Assembly: GCA_012514315.1 (NCBI GenBank)
Contig: JAAZAN010000111.1
Location: 1-64,000, forward strand
From: Chloroflexota bacterium
GTDB lineage: Bacteria; Chloroflexota; Anaerolineae; B4-G1
Direction: 5' to 3'
DNA length: 64,000 nt
The notes beneath the pieces are model-generated. The model was not told the origin of the DNA, ran no database searches, and saw only the letters and a program-made list of their open reading frames with translations. How positions within the stretch are numbered: the first letter of the stretch is position 1; the number at the start of each line of letters is the position of its first letter. Below, in pieces: positions 1 to 8,621 of the stretch. The translations under genes and the position numbers were made by a program.

Positions 1-268
1 GGGAGATTTGAGGGGCGCTGCTCCTAGTACGAGAGGACCGGAGTGGACGGACCGCTGGTGTGCCAGTTGTGTCGCCAGACGCACTGCTGGGTAGCTACGT
101 CCGGACGAGAGAACCGCTGAAAGCATCTAAGTGGGAAACTCGCCCCAAGATTAGATCCCCCACCGGATTAACCGGGTAAGACCGCCGGAAGAATACCGGT
201 TTGATAGGCGGGATGTGTAAGCACAGCAATGTGCTCAGCTAACCCGTACTAACGGTCGAGGGCTTAAC
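1..268 (+). rRNA. 23S ribosomal RNA, 3' end (partial)
   Basis: The first bases are the end of a large-subunit rRNA gene whose 5' part lies outside the window. The sarcin-ricin loop (AGTACGAGAGGACC, about 27-40) is intact. It is followed by the conserved 3' domain and the closing segment ending in CTAACCCGTACTAACGG and GAGGGCTTAAC. The exact mature 3' end is estimated. A 5S gene follows about 65 bases later, as in a normal rrn operon. Confidence 0.97.
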
Positions 269-335
269 ACGTGATGTGGAGAACTTGGAGTTTTCGCACT
301 GTTCAGTTGACAACATAATATAGCGTTTTAGGAAG

Positions 336-457
336 TTCCCTGGTGATTATTGCGGTGAGGTCACACCCGGTCCCATCCCGAACCCGGAAGTTAAGCTCGC
401 CAGCGCCGATGGTACTTGGGGGGTAGCCCCCTGGGAGAGTAGGTCATTGCCAGGGAA
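336..457 (+). rRNA. 5S ribosomal RNA
   Basis: About 122 bases with the conserved core CCCATCCCGAACCCGGAAG and the terminal helix formed by TTCCCTGG at the 5' end and CCAGGGAA at the 3' end. Flanking bases AAG and CTT extend that helix, so the mature ends could shift by a few bases. It sits downstream of 23S as the last gene of the rrn operon. Confidence 0.96.
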
Positions 458-546
458 CTTCTGTTTTCCAGCATTGATGCAGCGCCAGGTCGAGCTGCCC
501 TGTGACACACTAGGGCGCCTGTGTGACCGACCTATAGACGTTAAAG

Positions 547-580
547 AATCCCTCGGTGAAGAGCCGAGGGATTTCTCTTG
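547..580 (+). terminator. rrn operon intrinsic terminator
   Basis: A perfect 10-bp stem, AATCCCTCGG (547-556) pairing with CCGAGGGATT (564-573), has a 7-base loop and is followed by the T-rich TCTCTTG. It lies about 90 bases after 5S and before the convergent tatA gene, which fits termination of rRNA transcription. Confidence 0.85.
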
Positions 581-653
581 TCCGTATTCCGCGATGAACG
601 CGTGTGATGATCGCGAGCGATATTACATCTCGCGCGAGTAGATCGATAGAGCT

Positions 654-848
654 CTACTCCTCGGTGTCGCCAGCGTCTTCTTTGGATGTTTCCTTCGCAG
701 CCTTCTCTTCTGGGCCCGAAAGGCTCTTACGGAACTCCCGGATTCCCTCGCCGAGATCTTTGCCGAGCTTACCCAGCCGTCCCACACCGAAGATAAGCAG
801 GACGATCACCAGGACAATGATCAGTTCTACCGGACCAATTTTCGGCAT
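654..848 (-). CDS. tatA: Sec-independent translocase protein TatA
   Basis: A 64-residue protein with the classic TatA plan. A short N-terminus (MPKIGPVE) leads into one membrane helix (about residues 7-21, [15 protein letters not shown]), then an amphipathic helix with the hallmark FG dipeptide and [14 protein letters not shown], then an acidic, Lys/Glu-rich tail. In the family, TatA oligomerises to form the path for folded proteins exported by the twin-arginine system. The start is supported by a GGAGGG ribosome site just upstream and a good promoter at 878-905. No tatC is in the window. TatA and TatB/E paralogs are hard to separate from sequence, but the length favours TatA. Confidence 0.92.
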   Translation of the reverse strand: MPKIGPVELIIVLVIVLLIFGVGRLGKLGKDLGEGIREFRKSLSGPEEKAAKETSKEDAGDTEE

Positions 849-877
849 ATCGCTTCCCTCCTTTGGTTTGGATTCTC

Positions 878-905
878 ATTATAACACACCTTCCAGCAAG
901 TTCAA
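878..905 (-). promoter_or_regulatory. Promoter of tatA
   Basis: On the minus strand the hexamers are TTGAAC (900-905) and TATAAT (878-883) with a 16-base spacer, about 30 bases before the tatA start. It is back to back with the dnaX promoter at 911-939. Confidence 0.75.
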
Positions 906-910
906 CTGAC

Positions 911-939
911 TTGCCATTCTGGAGCGAAGATGCTAGACT
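911..939 (+). promoter_or_regulatory. Promoter of dnaX-ybaB-recR
   Basis: TTGCCA (911-916), 17 bases, TAGACT (934-939), placed 29 bases before the dnaX ATG. This leaves a leader of about 22 bases that carries the ribosome site. Confidence 0.65.
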
Positions 940-968
940 GACACGGCATCCACCTCAGGAGGTTCCCA

Positions 969-2780
969 ATGGCAGCGCAGGCACTGTACCGTAAGTGGCG
1001 ACCGTCGACCTTTGATGAGGTCGTGGGGCAGGACCACGTTGTTCGGACGCTGCGCAACGCGTTGATCTCTGGCCGGATCCACCACGCATACCTATTTGCC
1101 GGTCCCCGCGGAACAGGGAAGACAACAACGGCTCGTCTGCTGGCGAAGGCGGTGAATTGCCTGGCGCCTGAGGATCAGCGGCCGTGTAATCAGTGCGCTA
1201 TCTGTCAGGCGGTCAACGAAGGACGCCTTCTTGATTTGATCGAGATCGATGCAGCTTCCAACACGGGGGTTGACGATGTGCGGGAGCTGAGGGAACGGGT
1301 CGGCTTTCGCCCGGGCGAGGCGCGCTACAAGGTCTATGTGATTGACGAAGTGCACATGCTGTCGACCTCAGCCTTCAACGCGCTGCTGAAGACGCTGGAG
1401 GAGCCCCCGCCCCACGCTATCTTCGTTCTGGCAACGACGGAGTCGCACAAGATCCCTGCGACCGTGCTTTCTCGATGCCAACGGTTCGATTTCCGCCGCA
1501 TTCCGGTGGGTGAGATAGTGGCCCGGCTGAGCGCGCTGGCTGGGCGCGAGGGGATTCAGGCCGATGCAGAGGCTCTGCTGCTGATCGCGCGTCAGGCGAC
1601 CGGCAGCATGCGGGATGCTGAAAGCCTTCTGGACCAACTCGCTGCCTATAATGGGGGACAGGTCAATGCCGACGGTGTTCGCGCCGCTCTGGGAACGGGG
1701 GCGGGTGAGACTGTACTGCAACTGGTCGATGCTTTGGCCGACGGAGATGTGGCGCAGGGGCTCAGTGTGATCAACCAGGCGTTGGATCAGGGTGCGGACG
1801 TGCGTCAGTTCGCGCGTCAGATTGTCGATCACCTGCGCACATTATTGCTGATGCGCCTGGAGTCCGGTGTGGAGATGTTTGGCTTTGCAGAGGACCTTCG
1901 ACCGAGGGTAGAGGCGCAGGCTGGCCGCTTCCCGGTCGGGCGATTGGCGCGTTTGATCCGATTGTTTAACCAGGCCGCGCTGGAGGCCCGTGGCGGGTGG
2001 CAGCCACAGTTGCCTCTGGAATTGGCGGTCGTCGAGGCCGTTGACCCTGCGGATGCCCCGGGAGGCACATCGACCGCTCCAGCGGCTGCGCCGGGGCGGG
2101 CCCGGTCGGTGGTGCAGAATCCGAGGGAACGACAGGCAGGAACTGCCGCTGGTGAAGCCAGCGGGACGGTATCCGCGACACAAGCGCAGCGGCCAGCCCT
2201 TTCGGATGGACCGGGATCGCGCCGGACAGAGCAACCCGCTATAGCTATTCGCGAAGAGGGAGATGCCTATCGTGCAACGGCATCACGCGTCGGCGCGTCA
2301 ACACGTGACGCGTCAGTATCTGGTGTCCCAGGAACTGACAGGTCAGACGGTGACGTCCCGAACTGCCTCCCGTTGACCGTTGAGAGTCTGAAGTCGCAGT
2401 GGGACGATCTCCTCCGGGCATTGCGCGAGCGGAACCTGTCGCTGGAAGCACTGATGCGTTCGTGTGAACCGGTCGGAGTGGATGGGGATGTCATCGTGCT
2501 CGGCTTCGCGTACGGTCTGCATCGCGGTAAGGTGGAGACGAACGAGAACAAGCAGATGGTGGAGGATGCTCTCAGCGATCTGGCCGGGCGGAGGTGTCGC
2601 GCTCAGTGTGTGTTACTGAATGACGTGAACGGCACAGAGCCAGCGACGCGATCGGCGGCGCAATCTGAGGCGCCTGGCGGCGCCGATCTCTCGATCCAGG
2701 AACTGATGGAGCGGGATCCGCTGGTCCGGACGGCCGTCGAGGACCTGGGTGCACGGGTCGTGACATCCCGGCAGCAGTAA
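969..2780 (+). CDS. dnaX: DNA polymerase III subunits gamma/tau
   Basis: A 603-residue clamp-loader ATPase. The AAA+ core has Walker A GPRGTGKTT (residues 45-53), a four-cysteine zinc module (C64, C73, C76, C79), Walker B with DEVHM (126-130) and the SRC sensor motif near 168. A low-complexity Ala/Pro/Gly linker (about 360-470) leads to a C-terminal region that in tau-type proteins contacts the polymerase. In the family DnaX loads the beta clamp and couples the polymerases. The start is supported by CAGGAGG before the ATG. I see no clear slippery sequence for a programmed frameshift, so a separate gamma form is not indicated. It is followed by ybaB and recR, a widely conserved order. Confidence 0.96.
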   Translation: MAAQALYRKWRPSTFDEVVGQDHVVRTLRNALISGRIHHAYLFAGPRGTGKTTTARLLAKAVNCLAPEDQRPCNQCAICQAVNEGRLLDLIEIDAASNTGVDDVRELRERVGFRPGEARYKVYVIDEVHMLSTSAFNALLKTLEEPPPHAIFVLATTESHKIPATVLSRCQRFDFRRIPVGEIVARLSALAGREGIQADAEALLLIARQATGSMRDAESLLDQLAAYNGGQVNADGVRAALGTGAGETVLQLVDALADGDVAQGLSVINQALDQGADVRQFARQIVDHLRTLLLMRLESGVEMFGFAEDLRPRVEAQAGRFPVGRLARLIRLFNQAALEARGGWQPQLPLELAVVEAVDPADAPGGTSTAPAAAPGRARSVVQNPRERQAGTAAGEASGTVSATQAQRPALSDGPGSRRTEQPAIAIREEGDAYRATASRVGASTRDASVSGVPGTDRSDGDVPNCLPLTVESLKSQWDDLLRALRERNLSLEALMRSCEPVGVDGDVIVLGFAYGLHRGKVETNENKQMVEDALSDLAGRRCRAQCVLLNDVNGTEPATRSAAQSEAPGGADLSIQELMERDPLVRTAVEDLGARVVTSRQQ

Positions 2781-2813
2781 ACGTTCACGGTAGCTGATCT
2801 CGTAGGAGGGACT

Positions 2814-3170
2814 ATGTCGAAGGGGAAAAGTCGTAGGATGGGTGGTCTGAAGGGCATGGGCGGCGGCGGGTCTAACATGCTTCAGCAGTTGCAGAGCCTT
2901 CAGGAAGACGTGTTGAAGGCGCAGGATGAGCTCGCCGCGATGAGTGTTACGGCGACGGCAGGCGGCGGAGCGGTTACAGCGGTTATCAGTGGCGAGCGTC
3001 GCGTTGTTTCTGTCACGATCCAGCCCGAAGTAGTCGATCCAGATGATGTGGAGATGTTGCAGGACCTGATCGTCGCGGCCGTAAATGATGGAATGGATCA
3101 GATCGACAAAGCTGCTGCCGAGCGCATGTCGGCGTTCACCGGTGGCCTCAATATCCCCGGACTGGCATAG
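2814..3170 (+). CDS. ybaB: YbaB/EbfC family nucleoid-associated protein
   Basis: A 118-residue small DNA-binding protein. After a basic, Gly-rich N-terminus (residues 1-20) comes a long helix starting at MLQQLQSLQEDV, then the family core with GGGAVTAVISGERRVVSVTI and a DPDDVEMLQDLIVAAVNDG segment. YbaB proteins form tweezer-like dimers on DNA. The Gly/Lys-rich N-terminal extension is longer than in many homologs. A strong ribosome site (GTAGGAGGGACT) precedes the ATG. It lies between dnaX and recR in one operon, 33 bases after dnaX. Confidence 0.93.
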   Translation: MSKGKSRRMGGLKGMGGGGSNMLQQLQSLQEDVLKAQDELAAMSVTATAGGGAVTAVISGERRVVSVTIQPEVVDPDDVEMLQDLIVAAVNDGMDQIDKAAAERMSAFTGGLNIPGLA

Positions 3171-3184
3171 ATCGGAGTCGGACG

Positions 3185-3784
3185 ATGGAAGCGACCCCTG
3201 CCTCGGTCACGAAGCTCATTGATGAGCTATCCGAGCTGCCCGGCGTTGGTCGCAAGACGGCGGCGCGGCTGACGTTCTTTCTGCTACGCAACCAGAACGA
3301 CCTGGCTGAACGCCTGGCCACCGCGCTGCATGATCTCAAGGAACGCACACGGTTCTGTTCGGTGTGCTACAATATCACAGAGGATGATCCGTGCCCGATC
3401 TGCTCGAACCCCGACCGCGACCCCCGTGTTCTGTGTGTCGTTGAGGAACCCCTGGCGGTGATCGCGCTGGAACAGGCCGGGGTTTTTCGTGGCGTCTACC
3501 ATGTCCTGCACGGGGTGTTGTCGCCGTCCCAGGGTATGTTTGTCGAAAACCTGCGTATCGGTGAGCTGGTAACGCGCGTGCGAGGCGGGGATGTGGACGA
3601 GATCATCCTGGCTACGAATCCCACCAGTGAAGGGGATTGGACGGCCTCGTACTTGCTGACACAACTGCATCCGCTGGGAGTCAGGGTGACCCGCCTGGGG
3701 CGCGGCTTGCCGGTGGGTGGCGATCTCGAGTATGCGGATTCGGTCACGCTCACGCGCGCGCTTGAGGGACGCGAGACGATATGA
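3185..3784 (+). CDS. recR: Recombination mediator protein RecR
   Basis: A 199-residue protein of the usual RecR length. It has an N-terminal helix-hairpin-helix (ELPGVGRKTA, residues 17-26), a C4 zinc finger (C58, C61, C70, C73) and a Toprim domain starting near VLCVVEE. The C-terminal part contains ATNPTSEGDWTA and GRGLPVGGDLEYAD, both typical. RecR acts with RecO/RecF to load RecA at gaps. It starts 15 bases after ybaB with GGAG upstream, so it is co-transcribed with dnaX. Confidence 0.96.
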   Translation: MEATPASVTKLIDELSELPGVGRKTAARLTFFLLRNQNDLAERLATALHDLKERTRFCSVCYNITEDDPCPICSNPDRDPRVLCVVEEPLAVIALEQAGVFRGVYHVLHGVLSPSQGMFVENLRIGELVTRVRGGDVDEIILATNPTSEGDWTASYLLTQLHPLGVRVTRLGRGLPVGGDLEYADSVTLTRALEGRETI

Positions 3785-3788
3785 CATA

Positions 3789-3821
3789 GCCAGCGCAGAG
3801 ATGGCGCCCCGCAGCGCTGGC
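3789..3821 (+). terminator. Hairpin between recR and comEC
   Basis: GCCAGCGC (3789-3796) pairs perfectly with GCGCTGGC (3814-3821) around a 17-base loop. Only a weak T-rich stretch (ACCTCTT) follows. It could attenuate read-through from recR into comEC, but a full intrinsic terminator is not convincing. Confidence 0.4.
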
Positions 3822-3834
3822 ACCTCTTAGGCAC

Positions 3835-6213
3835 ATGACGCTCGTATACCTGGTCGTTGCCTGGCTTGCCGGTATTGTCTGCTGGTCATGGCTGGATCTT
3901 CCCTGGCCTATACTCCCCGTGTTGGGGCTGGCCGCGCTGACCGGCCGAGTCGCTGGGCGGAATAATGTGTCACTGCGGATCGGTAGCGCCTGTGTGTTCG
4001 CTTTCGTCCTTGGGGCAGGGCGCTTGCTGTTGGACTCCCCGCATGTGGATCAGGGCCGCATAGCGCTCTACAATGACACCGGCTGGGTGACAGTGGACGG
4101 GGTGGTGATTGAGGATCCCGACGAGCGTGACACGACGACCCATCTCGTTCTGCGTGTCGAACGCATGACGCTCGCGGATGGCGTCTGGCAAGACGCGAGT
4201 GGTCGGGTGCTGGTAATCGCATCGCGTTATCCTGCGTTCGAATATGGCGACCGCCTGCGCGTCCACGGGCAGCCGCGAACACCGCCGGTGTTGGACGACT
4301 TCTCTTATCGGGACTACCTGGCACGTCGGCATATCTACACGCTGATCCGTCGGCCCCGGATTACACGTCTGGCCGGGAACCAGGCATCCTCTCTGCTGCA
4401 CCTTCTATATCGTTTTCGTCACCACGCCAGGGCCGTCGTCGCTGGCATTCTGCCCGAGCCGCAGGCGGCTCTCTTGAGCGGTATCTTGCTGGGCATCGAG
4501 TCGGGTATTCCAGCCGATCTGATGGACGCGTTCTCGGCGACCGGGGCGACGCATATCATCGCGATCTCGGGATTCAACCTCACGCTTCTCTCCGGCGTGA
4601 TCTCCGGCGTGGCGCGGCGATTGGTGGGCCGGCGGCGCTCATTCTGGCTGGCCGTCGCCGTGTTGGGCATCTACACGGTATTCGTCGGCGGATCATCTGC
4701 TGTGGTACGCGCGGCCTGGATGGGCGTGATGGTGCTCCTGGCGCGCCATATCGGCCGTCCAGCGTACGCGCCGACAGCGATCGCGGCGGCCGCACTGGTG
4801 ATGACTGCCACGAATCCGAACTGCCTTTGGGACGTGGGTTTCCAGCTGAGCTTCGCTGCAACCGCGGGTCTCTTGCTTTACGCGCGCCCGTTGGAGCGAT
4901 GGGCCGCTAGATGGCTGGAGCGTGTGCTCTCTGAGGAGGTCGCACAACGGATGGTGGATCTGGTCAGTGACGGAGTGTTGGTGACACTCGCGGCGCTCGT
5001 CACGACGATGCCCGTCATCCTCTATCACTTCGGACAACTGTCGCTGGTGACGCTGCTGACCAACGTGTTGATTCTGCCAGTGCAGCCGGCGGTGCTCATG
5101 TGGGGAGGGTGCGCCACGCTGTTGGCATTGGTGGTGCGTCCGCTGGGCCAGGCGATGGCCTGGATCGCCTGGGTGTTCCTAACCTACACGATCGAGGCCG
5201 TGCGGCTGACCGCGCGGGTTCCGTACGCGGCAGTGCCGGTCCGGATCGGCCCCACTCCGCTCGTCATATACTATGCCGGTCTGCTCGCAGTGACGTGGTG
5301 GTGGTCACGATCGGCGGAGCGGCGTAAAGAGATCATCGCGGTGTGGCGACCGCGGCTGGCGGCTCGAGTAAGCGCCGGGGTAACGGTTGGGGCTGGCCTG
5401 GTCCTGTTGGTGCTGGGACTCGGCGCCTGGCGGACGCTGCCCGATGGACGGCTCCACGTAGTGTTCCTCGACGTAGGGCAGGGCGACGCGATCTTCATCC
5501 AGACGCCGTCTGGGCGGCAAGTGCTGATCGACGGTGGGCCGGGTGAAGCGGCGCTGTTGAGTCAGTTGGGACGCCGCATGCCGTTCTGGGATCGGACGCT
5601 GGATCTGGTGCTGCTGACCCATTCGGACGCCGACCACGTGACTGGGCTGGTCCCAGTGCTGCAGCGGTTCGACATCTCCGTGTTGATCTTCCAGCAGGAG
5701 GAAGTGCGTTCGGCGGTCTACGCCGCGTGGCTGGAAGCGGCGACGGTCGAAGGGGCGGTGATCCACACTGGCGAGGCGGGGTTGCACGTTGCGCTGGACG
5801 AGGGAGTGGAACTGACGGTGTTGCATCCATCGTCTACGGAGGCGAGTCCCAACGATAGTTCAGTCGTAACGCGGTTGACGTACGGAGATGTCTCGGTGCT
5901 GTTAACAGGCGATATTGGAGCAACGGTCGAACGGTCGCTGGTGGCACAGGGTGTGACGCTGGACAGCACGGTGTTGAAGGTAGCGCATCATGGAAGCTGT
6001 ACCTCGACGACACCGGAGTTTCTGGACGCGGTGACGCCGGATGTCGCAGTGATCAGCGTCGGGGCCGACAACGATCTGGGATTGCCATGCGAGGATGTGT
6101 TGATGCGGCTGGGGCCAGTCTATCGCACCGATGTGCACGGATCGGTGGAGCTGATTACGGATGGGAGCCGGGTCTGGGTGCAGACGGAGCAGGAGATGGG
6201 ACCGGTGGAGTAG
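3835..6213 (+). CDS. comEC: ComEC/Rec2 DNA internalization protein
   Basis: A 792-residue competence channel with the full three-part layout. N-terminal membrane helices and a small soluble domain (about residues 1-170) come first. Next is the polytopic competence domain, with the hallmark GATHIIAISGFNLTLL near residue 240. The C-terminal metallo-beta-lactamase domain (about 535-780) starts at HVVFLDVGQGDAIF, carries the metal motif THSDADHVTG near residue 595, and has later AHHGS and VGADND motifs. In the family it carries single-stranded DNA across the inner membrane and its MBL domain is thought to degrade the other strand. No other com gene is in the window. It begins 50 bases after recR and no strong ribosome site is seen. 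Confidence 0.95.
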   Translation: MTLVYLVVAWLAGIVCWSWLDLPWPILPVLGLAALTGRVAGRNNVSLRIGSACVFAFVLGAGRLLLDSPHVDQGRIALYNDTGWVTVDGVVIEDPDERDTTTHLVLRVERMTLADGVWQDASGRVLVIASRYPAFEYGDRLRVHGQPRTPPVLDDFSYRDYLARRHIYTLIRRPRITRLAGNQASSLLHLLYRFRHHARAVVAGILPEPQAALLSGILLGIESGIPADLMDAFSATGATHIIAISGFNLTLLSGVISGVARRLVGRRRSFWLAVAVLGIYTVFVGGSSAVVRAAWMGVMVLLARHIGRPAYAPTAIAAAALVMTATNPNCLWDVGFQLSFAATAGLLLYARPLERWAARWLERVLSEEVAQRMVDLVSDGVLVTLAALVTTMPVILYHFGQLSLVTLLTNVLILPVQPAVLMWGGCATLLALVVRPLGQAMAWIAWVFLTYTIEAVRLTARVPYAAVPVRIGPTPLVIYYAGLLAVTWWWSRSAERRKEIIAVWRPRLAARVSAGVTVGAGLVLLVLGLGAWRTLPDGRLHVVFLDVGQGDAIFIQTPSGRQVLIDGGPGEAALLSQLGRRMPFWDRTLDLVLLTHSDADHVTGLVPVLQRFDISVLIFQQEEVRSAVYAAWLEAATVEGAVIHTGEAGLHVALDEGVELTVLHPSSTEASPNDSSVVTRLTYGDVSVLLTGDIGATVERSLVAQGVTLDSTVLKVAHHGSCTSTTPEFLDAVTPDVAVISVGADNDLGLPCEDVLMRLGPVYRTDVHGSVELITDGSRVWVQTEQEMGPVE

Positions 6214-6754
6214 CCCGACTTGGGGCTAGAACTGCCCAGAGGAGCGAATCGTATCACGGTACCACCGAAGAAAGGCGGTCCCTCACACCAAGACACGATG
6301 GCACGCAGAGAGAGTTCATCAACGCTCGGCGCAAGCGCAGCCCCGAGGTTCCTCAGTATGCAGCGCGATACACGTTTTGGCAGATGGATCAACCGTTGGT
6401 ACGTGTACCCGAACAGCTCACCAGTTTCATGTCAGAGATGGACGCGGCGTGTCGAAGGAGAACGTGGAGCGATAGCAGATCTCGTGCCCGCGTGCGCTGG
6501 AGGTGACAGCCTGGCTCGCCGACAGCGGACCCACCGAGTCAGTTACGGGGTTCGCGACCACGCCGGATTGCGCTGCTGTCAGCCAGGCACAATCTGTCGC
6601 CAACCCACCGGCGCCTATGCATGCGGCGGCGTGGTATAGCACCCACGACTGATGCGGCAAGATCCTTCTGTCTTCAGGAGCAAAGCTGTGACGAAGGACC
6701 GCACTGGTGGCGCCCCTGTGTGTGTTGGTGATGCGCGGCGCCAAGGGTGTAGCG
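6214..6754. other. Intergenic stretch without recognisable gene
   Basis: About 540 bases between comEC and the VOC gene. Open frames here (for example 6220-6639 plus and 6427-6771 minus) have no recognisable domain, a composition unlike neighbouring genes and no ribosome site. A weak 6-bp inverted repeat (TAGCCC/GGGCTA, about 6212-6229) directly follows comEC. This may be old, eroded coding sequence, given the broken genes just downstream. Confidence 0.5.
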
Positions 6755-7168
6755 ATGCCGGAAATCACCACTTTTCTGATGTTCGATGGCGAGGCTGAGG
6801 AGGGTATGCGTTTCTACATCTCCCTGTGCGAGCAATCGGAGACGCTGAGCATCAGCAAGCGTGGGCCGGACCAGGACGGTGTTGAGGGGACTGTCCGACA
6901 CGCGACACTAACTCTGTCCCGGCAGGAGTTCAGGGCCATCGACAGCGCCGTTAAGCACGGCTTCACGTTTGCACCCGTCGTCTCTCTGTACGTGAGATAC
7001 GATACGGAGGAGGAAATCGACAGGCTGTTCGGGAGGCTGTCGCAAGGAGGAGACGTGCTCACGCCATTGGCGGCCTATCCATTTGAGGAGAAGTTCAGCT
7101 GGGTTGCAGATCGATATAGCGTCTCGTGGCAGCTCAGTCTTGCCTGGCCGATTAGCCCACGGAGCTGA
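6755..7168 (+). CDS. VOC superfamily protein (PhnB-like)
   Basis: A 137-residue protein of the PhnB / 3-demethylubiquinone-9 3-methyltransferase-like branch of the vicinal-oxygen-chelate fold. It begins MPEITTFLMFDGEAEEGMRFY, has the mid-protein RHATLTLSRQEF strand pair, and ends with DRYSVSWQLSLAWP, matching the GLSWQ signature of the family. I chose the ATG at 6755 over an upstream in-frame ATG at 6707 because family homology begins exactly there. Substrate is unknown; these proteins are often uncharacterised. It appears to be the only intact gene between comEC and the GH4 gene. Confidence 0.8.
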   Translation: MPEITTFLMFDGEAEEGMRFYISLCEQSETLSISKRGPDQDGVEGTVRHATLTLSRQEFRAIDSAVKHGFTFAPVVSLYVRYDTEEEIDRLFGRLSQGGDVLTPLAAYPFEEKFSWVADRYSVSWQLSLAWPISPRS

Positions 7169-7258
7169 GGGGGCGAGGCAGCCAAGACGCGGCGCCCGGT
7201 GGCGCCAGCACCGGTCTGGCATCTGTAACCAGGAGCCGGCTAGACAGAGGGGGTGAAT

Positions 7259-7510
7259 ATGCAGGCAGTGACTTCGCAGGACGGAACCTCCATTGCGTTC
7301 GGTCGGCTGGGTGATGGGCCGCCGGTCATCCTCGTGTGTGGCGGATCGACGGACCGGTCGCCGAGAGCCTGGGCTGCGTCGCGGAGGTCCCCCCCCGGAC
7401 TCACGAGGCGTCCGACGAGGGCGTGCTCCTGGTTGACGATCAGAGCCGCGCCGCTGCGGATGCTCTCCAGGCGGCGAAGGCGGCTGGAGAGCATCGTACA
7501 GGCGTTGTGA
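7259..7510 (+). pseudogene. Remnant of an alpha/beta hydrolase 5' end
   Basis: The start looks genuine: AGGGGG lies upstream of an ATG at 7259, and the protein opens with MQAVTSQDGTSIAF, then GDGPPVILVCGG and TDRS. This is the usual opening of alpha/beta hydrolases up to the oxyanion-hole region. After about 40 residues the similarity stops and the frame becomes Arg-rich and meaningless up to a TGA at 7508. An 8-C run (7389-7396) sits near the break. No nucleophile elbow (GxSxG) follows, so this is a truncated gene, apparently joined to the serine hydrolase remnant downstream. Confidence 0.55.
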
Positions 7511-8417
7511 GACGCCGGCCGCCGTTTCTATATCTGTAGCGTGACGAATAGCCTGACTGCTGCTGCGGTCCTTCAACTGGTGGAGCAAGGAGTATGTCAT
7601 GCTCGACGCGCCTATCCAGACCTATCTCCCTCAGATACCTCTGGATATTGCTGTCACCGTTCGGCGCCTTCTCAATCACACCGGTGGCATTCCTGACTAT
7701 GGTGGGTTGCCAGCATATTATGAGGCATTGAAGGCGGATCCGACCCGCCCGTGGACACCGGATGAATTTCTCACCGCCACGTTGACGGAAGGATTGGTGT
7801 TCATCCCTGGAGAGGATTGGCGATATTCGAACATCGGTTTCCTCCTACTTCGTCAGGTGATCGAAACGGTCCGGCGGACCTCGCTCCGCACGGCGCTGCA
7901 AGAACGCATCTTCGCACCACTCGGTCTTCGGCGCACTTTCGTTGCACAGACGCTCGATGATGCACGGCAGTTGACTCCGGGCTACAGTGCGTTCTTCGCG
8001 CCAGACGACTCATTGCAGGATATTCAGTCATTGTATCATCCGGGGTGGGTGTCCCACGGCGTTGTGATCTCCACGGCATCGGATCTGGCCTTGGTCATCG
8101 ATGCGCTCTTTACGGGCCGGTTGATTACCTCACAGAGCCGCGATGCCATGTTTGAAGCAGTCGACGTGGCAGTGGACGCCCCGTTTTTCCGGCATCCGTC
8201 CTATGGTCTGGGAGTGATGATTGATCACGAGTCGCGCTATGGCGTCATGGCCGGGCATGGGGGTGGAGGTCCGGGGTACTCAGCAGGGGCGCTCGATCTA
8301 CCGGACGTTCACGGAAGGTGGGTTACCAGCGTCGCGTTGGCCAATCGCGACGGGAACGATCTTGGGTTGGAGATGGCGTTCACGATGGGGATGATCGTAG
8401 GCGATATGTTGGGTTGA
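7511..8417 (+). pseudogene. Broken beta-lactamase-family serine hydrolase
   Basis: The body (272 codons from 7599) is a class C beta-lactamase / penicillin-binding-protein-like hydrolase. It has a LLNHTGGIPDY segment, the second motif YSN (in WRYSNIGFLLL) and a C-terminal GHGGGGPGYSA in place of the KTG box. Its N-terminus is damaged. Reading from 7511 gives RFYICSVTNSLTAAAVLQLVEQG, the region that should carry the catalytic SxxK. Here it reads SVTN (Ser codon 7538-7540, Lys position now AAT at 7547-7549). The frame is then lost around 7589-7598 before resuming as MLDAPIQTYLP. A start at 7599 would make a protein without the nucleophile. Both the substitution and the shift argue for inactivation. 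Confidence 0.75.
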
Positions 8418-8526
8418 CTGCTGTTGCGGCGCCAACGCGTGTAGCGGCCTAATGTGATGTTGGGTCAATACGATACATCTCCTAGATGGGGGGTGAGGCG
8501 GATTCCTGGGCGACAGACGCACAAAG

Positions 8527-8551
8527 AGACCGCTCCAATAAGGAGTGGTCT
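8527..8551. terminator. Weak hairpin between two broken genes
   Basis: AGACCGCTCC (8527-8536) pairs with GGAGTGGTCT (8542-8551), ten pairs including one G-U, with a 5-base loop. No T-tract follows on the plus strand; on the minus strand it is followed by CTTTGT. It could serve as a terminator between the convergent remnants. Confidence 0.35.
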
Positions 8552-8621
8552 GACGTTACGGTGTTGTCCTGCAGGGACGCACTATTCTAGTCTTCAGAAG
8601 CGCCGGGTGATGACGTTCAGG

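Noticed and set aside
6087-6639. Overlapping open frames after comEC
   Set aside because: Unlike any family I know, odd composition, no ribosome site, and the first overlaps comEC in another frame.
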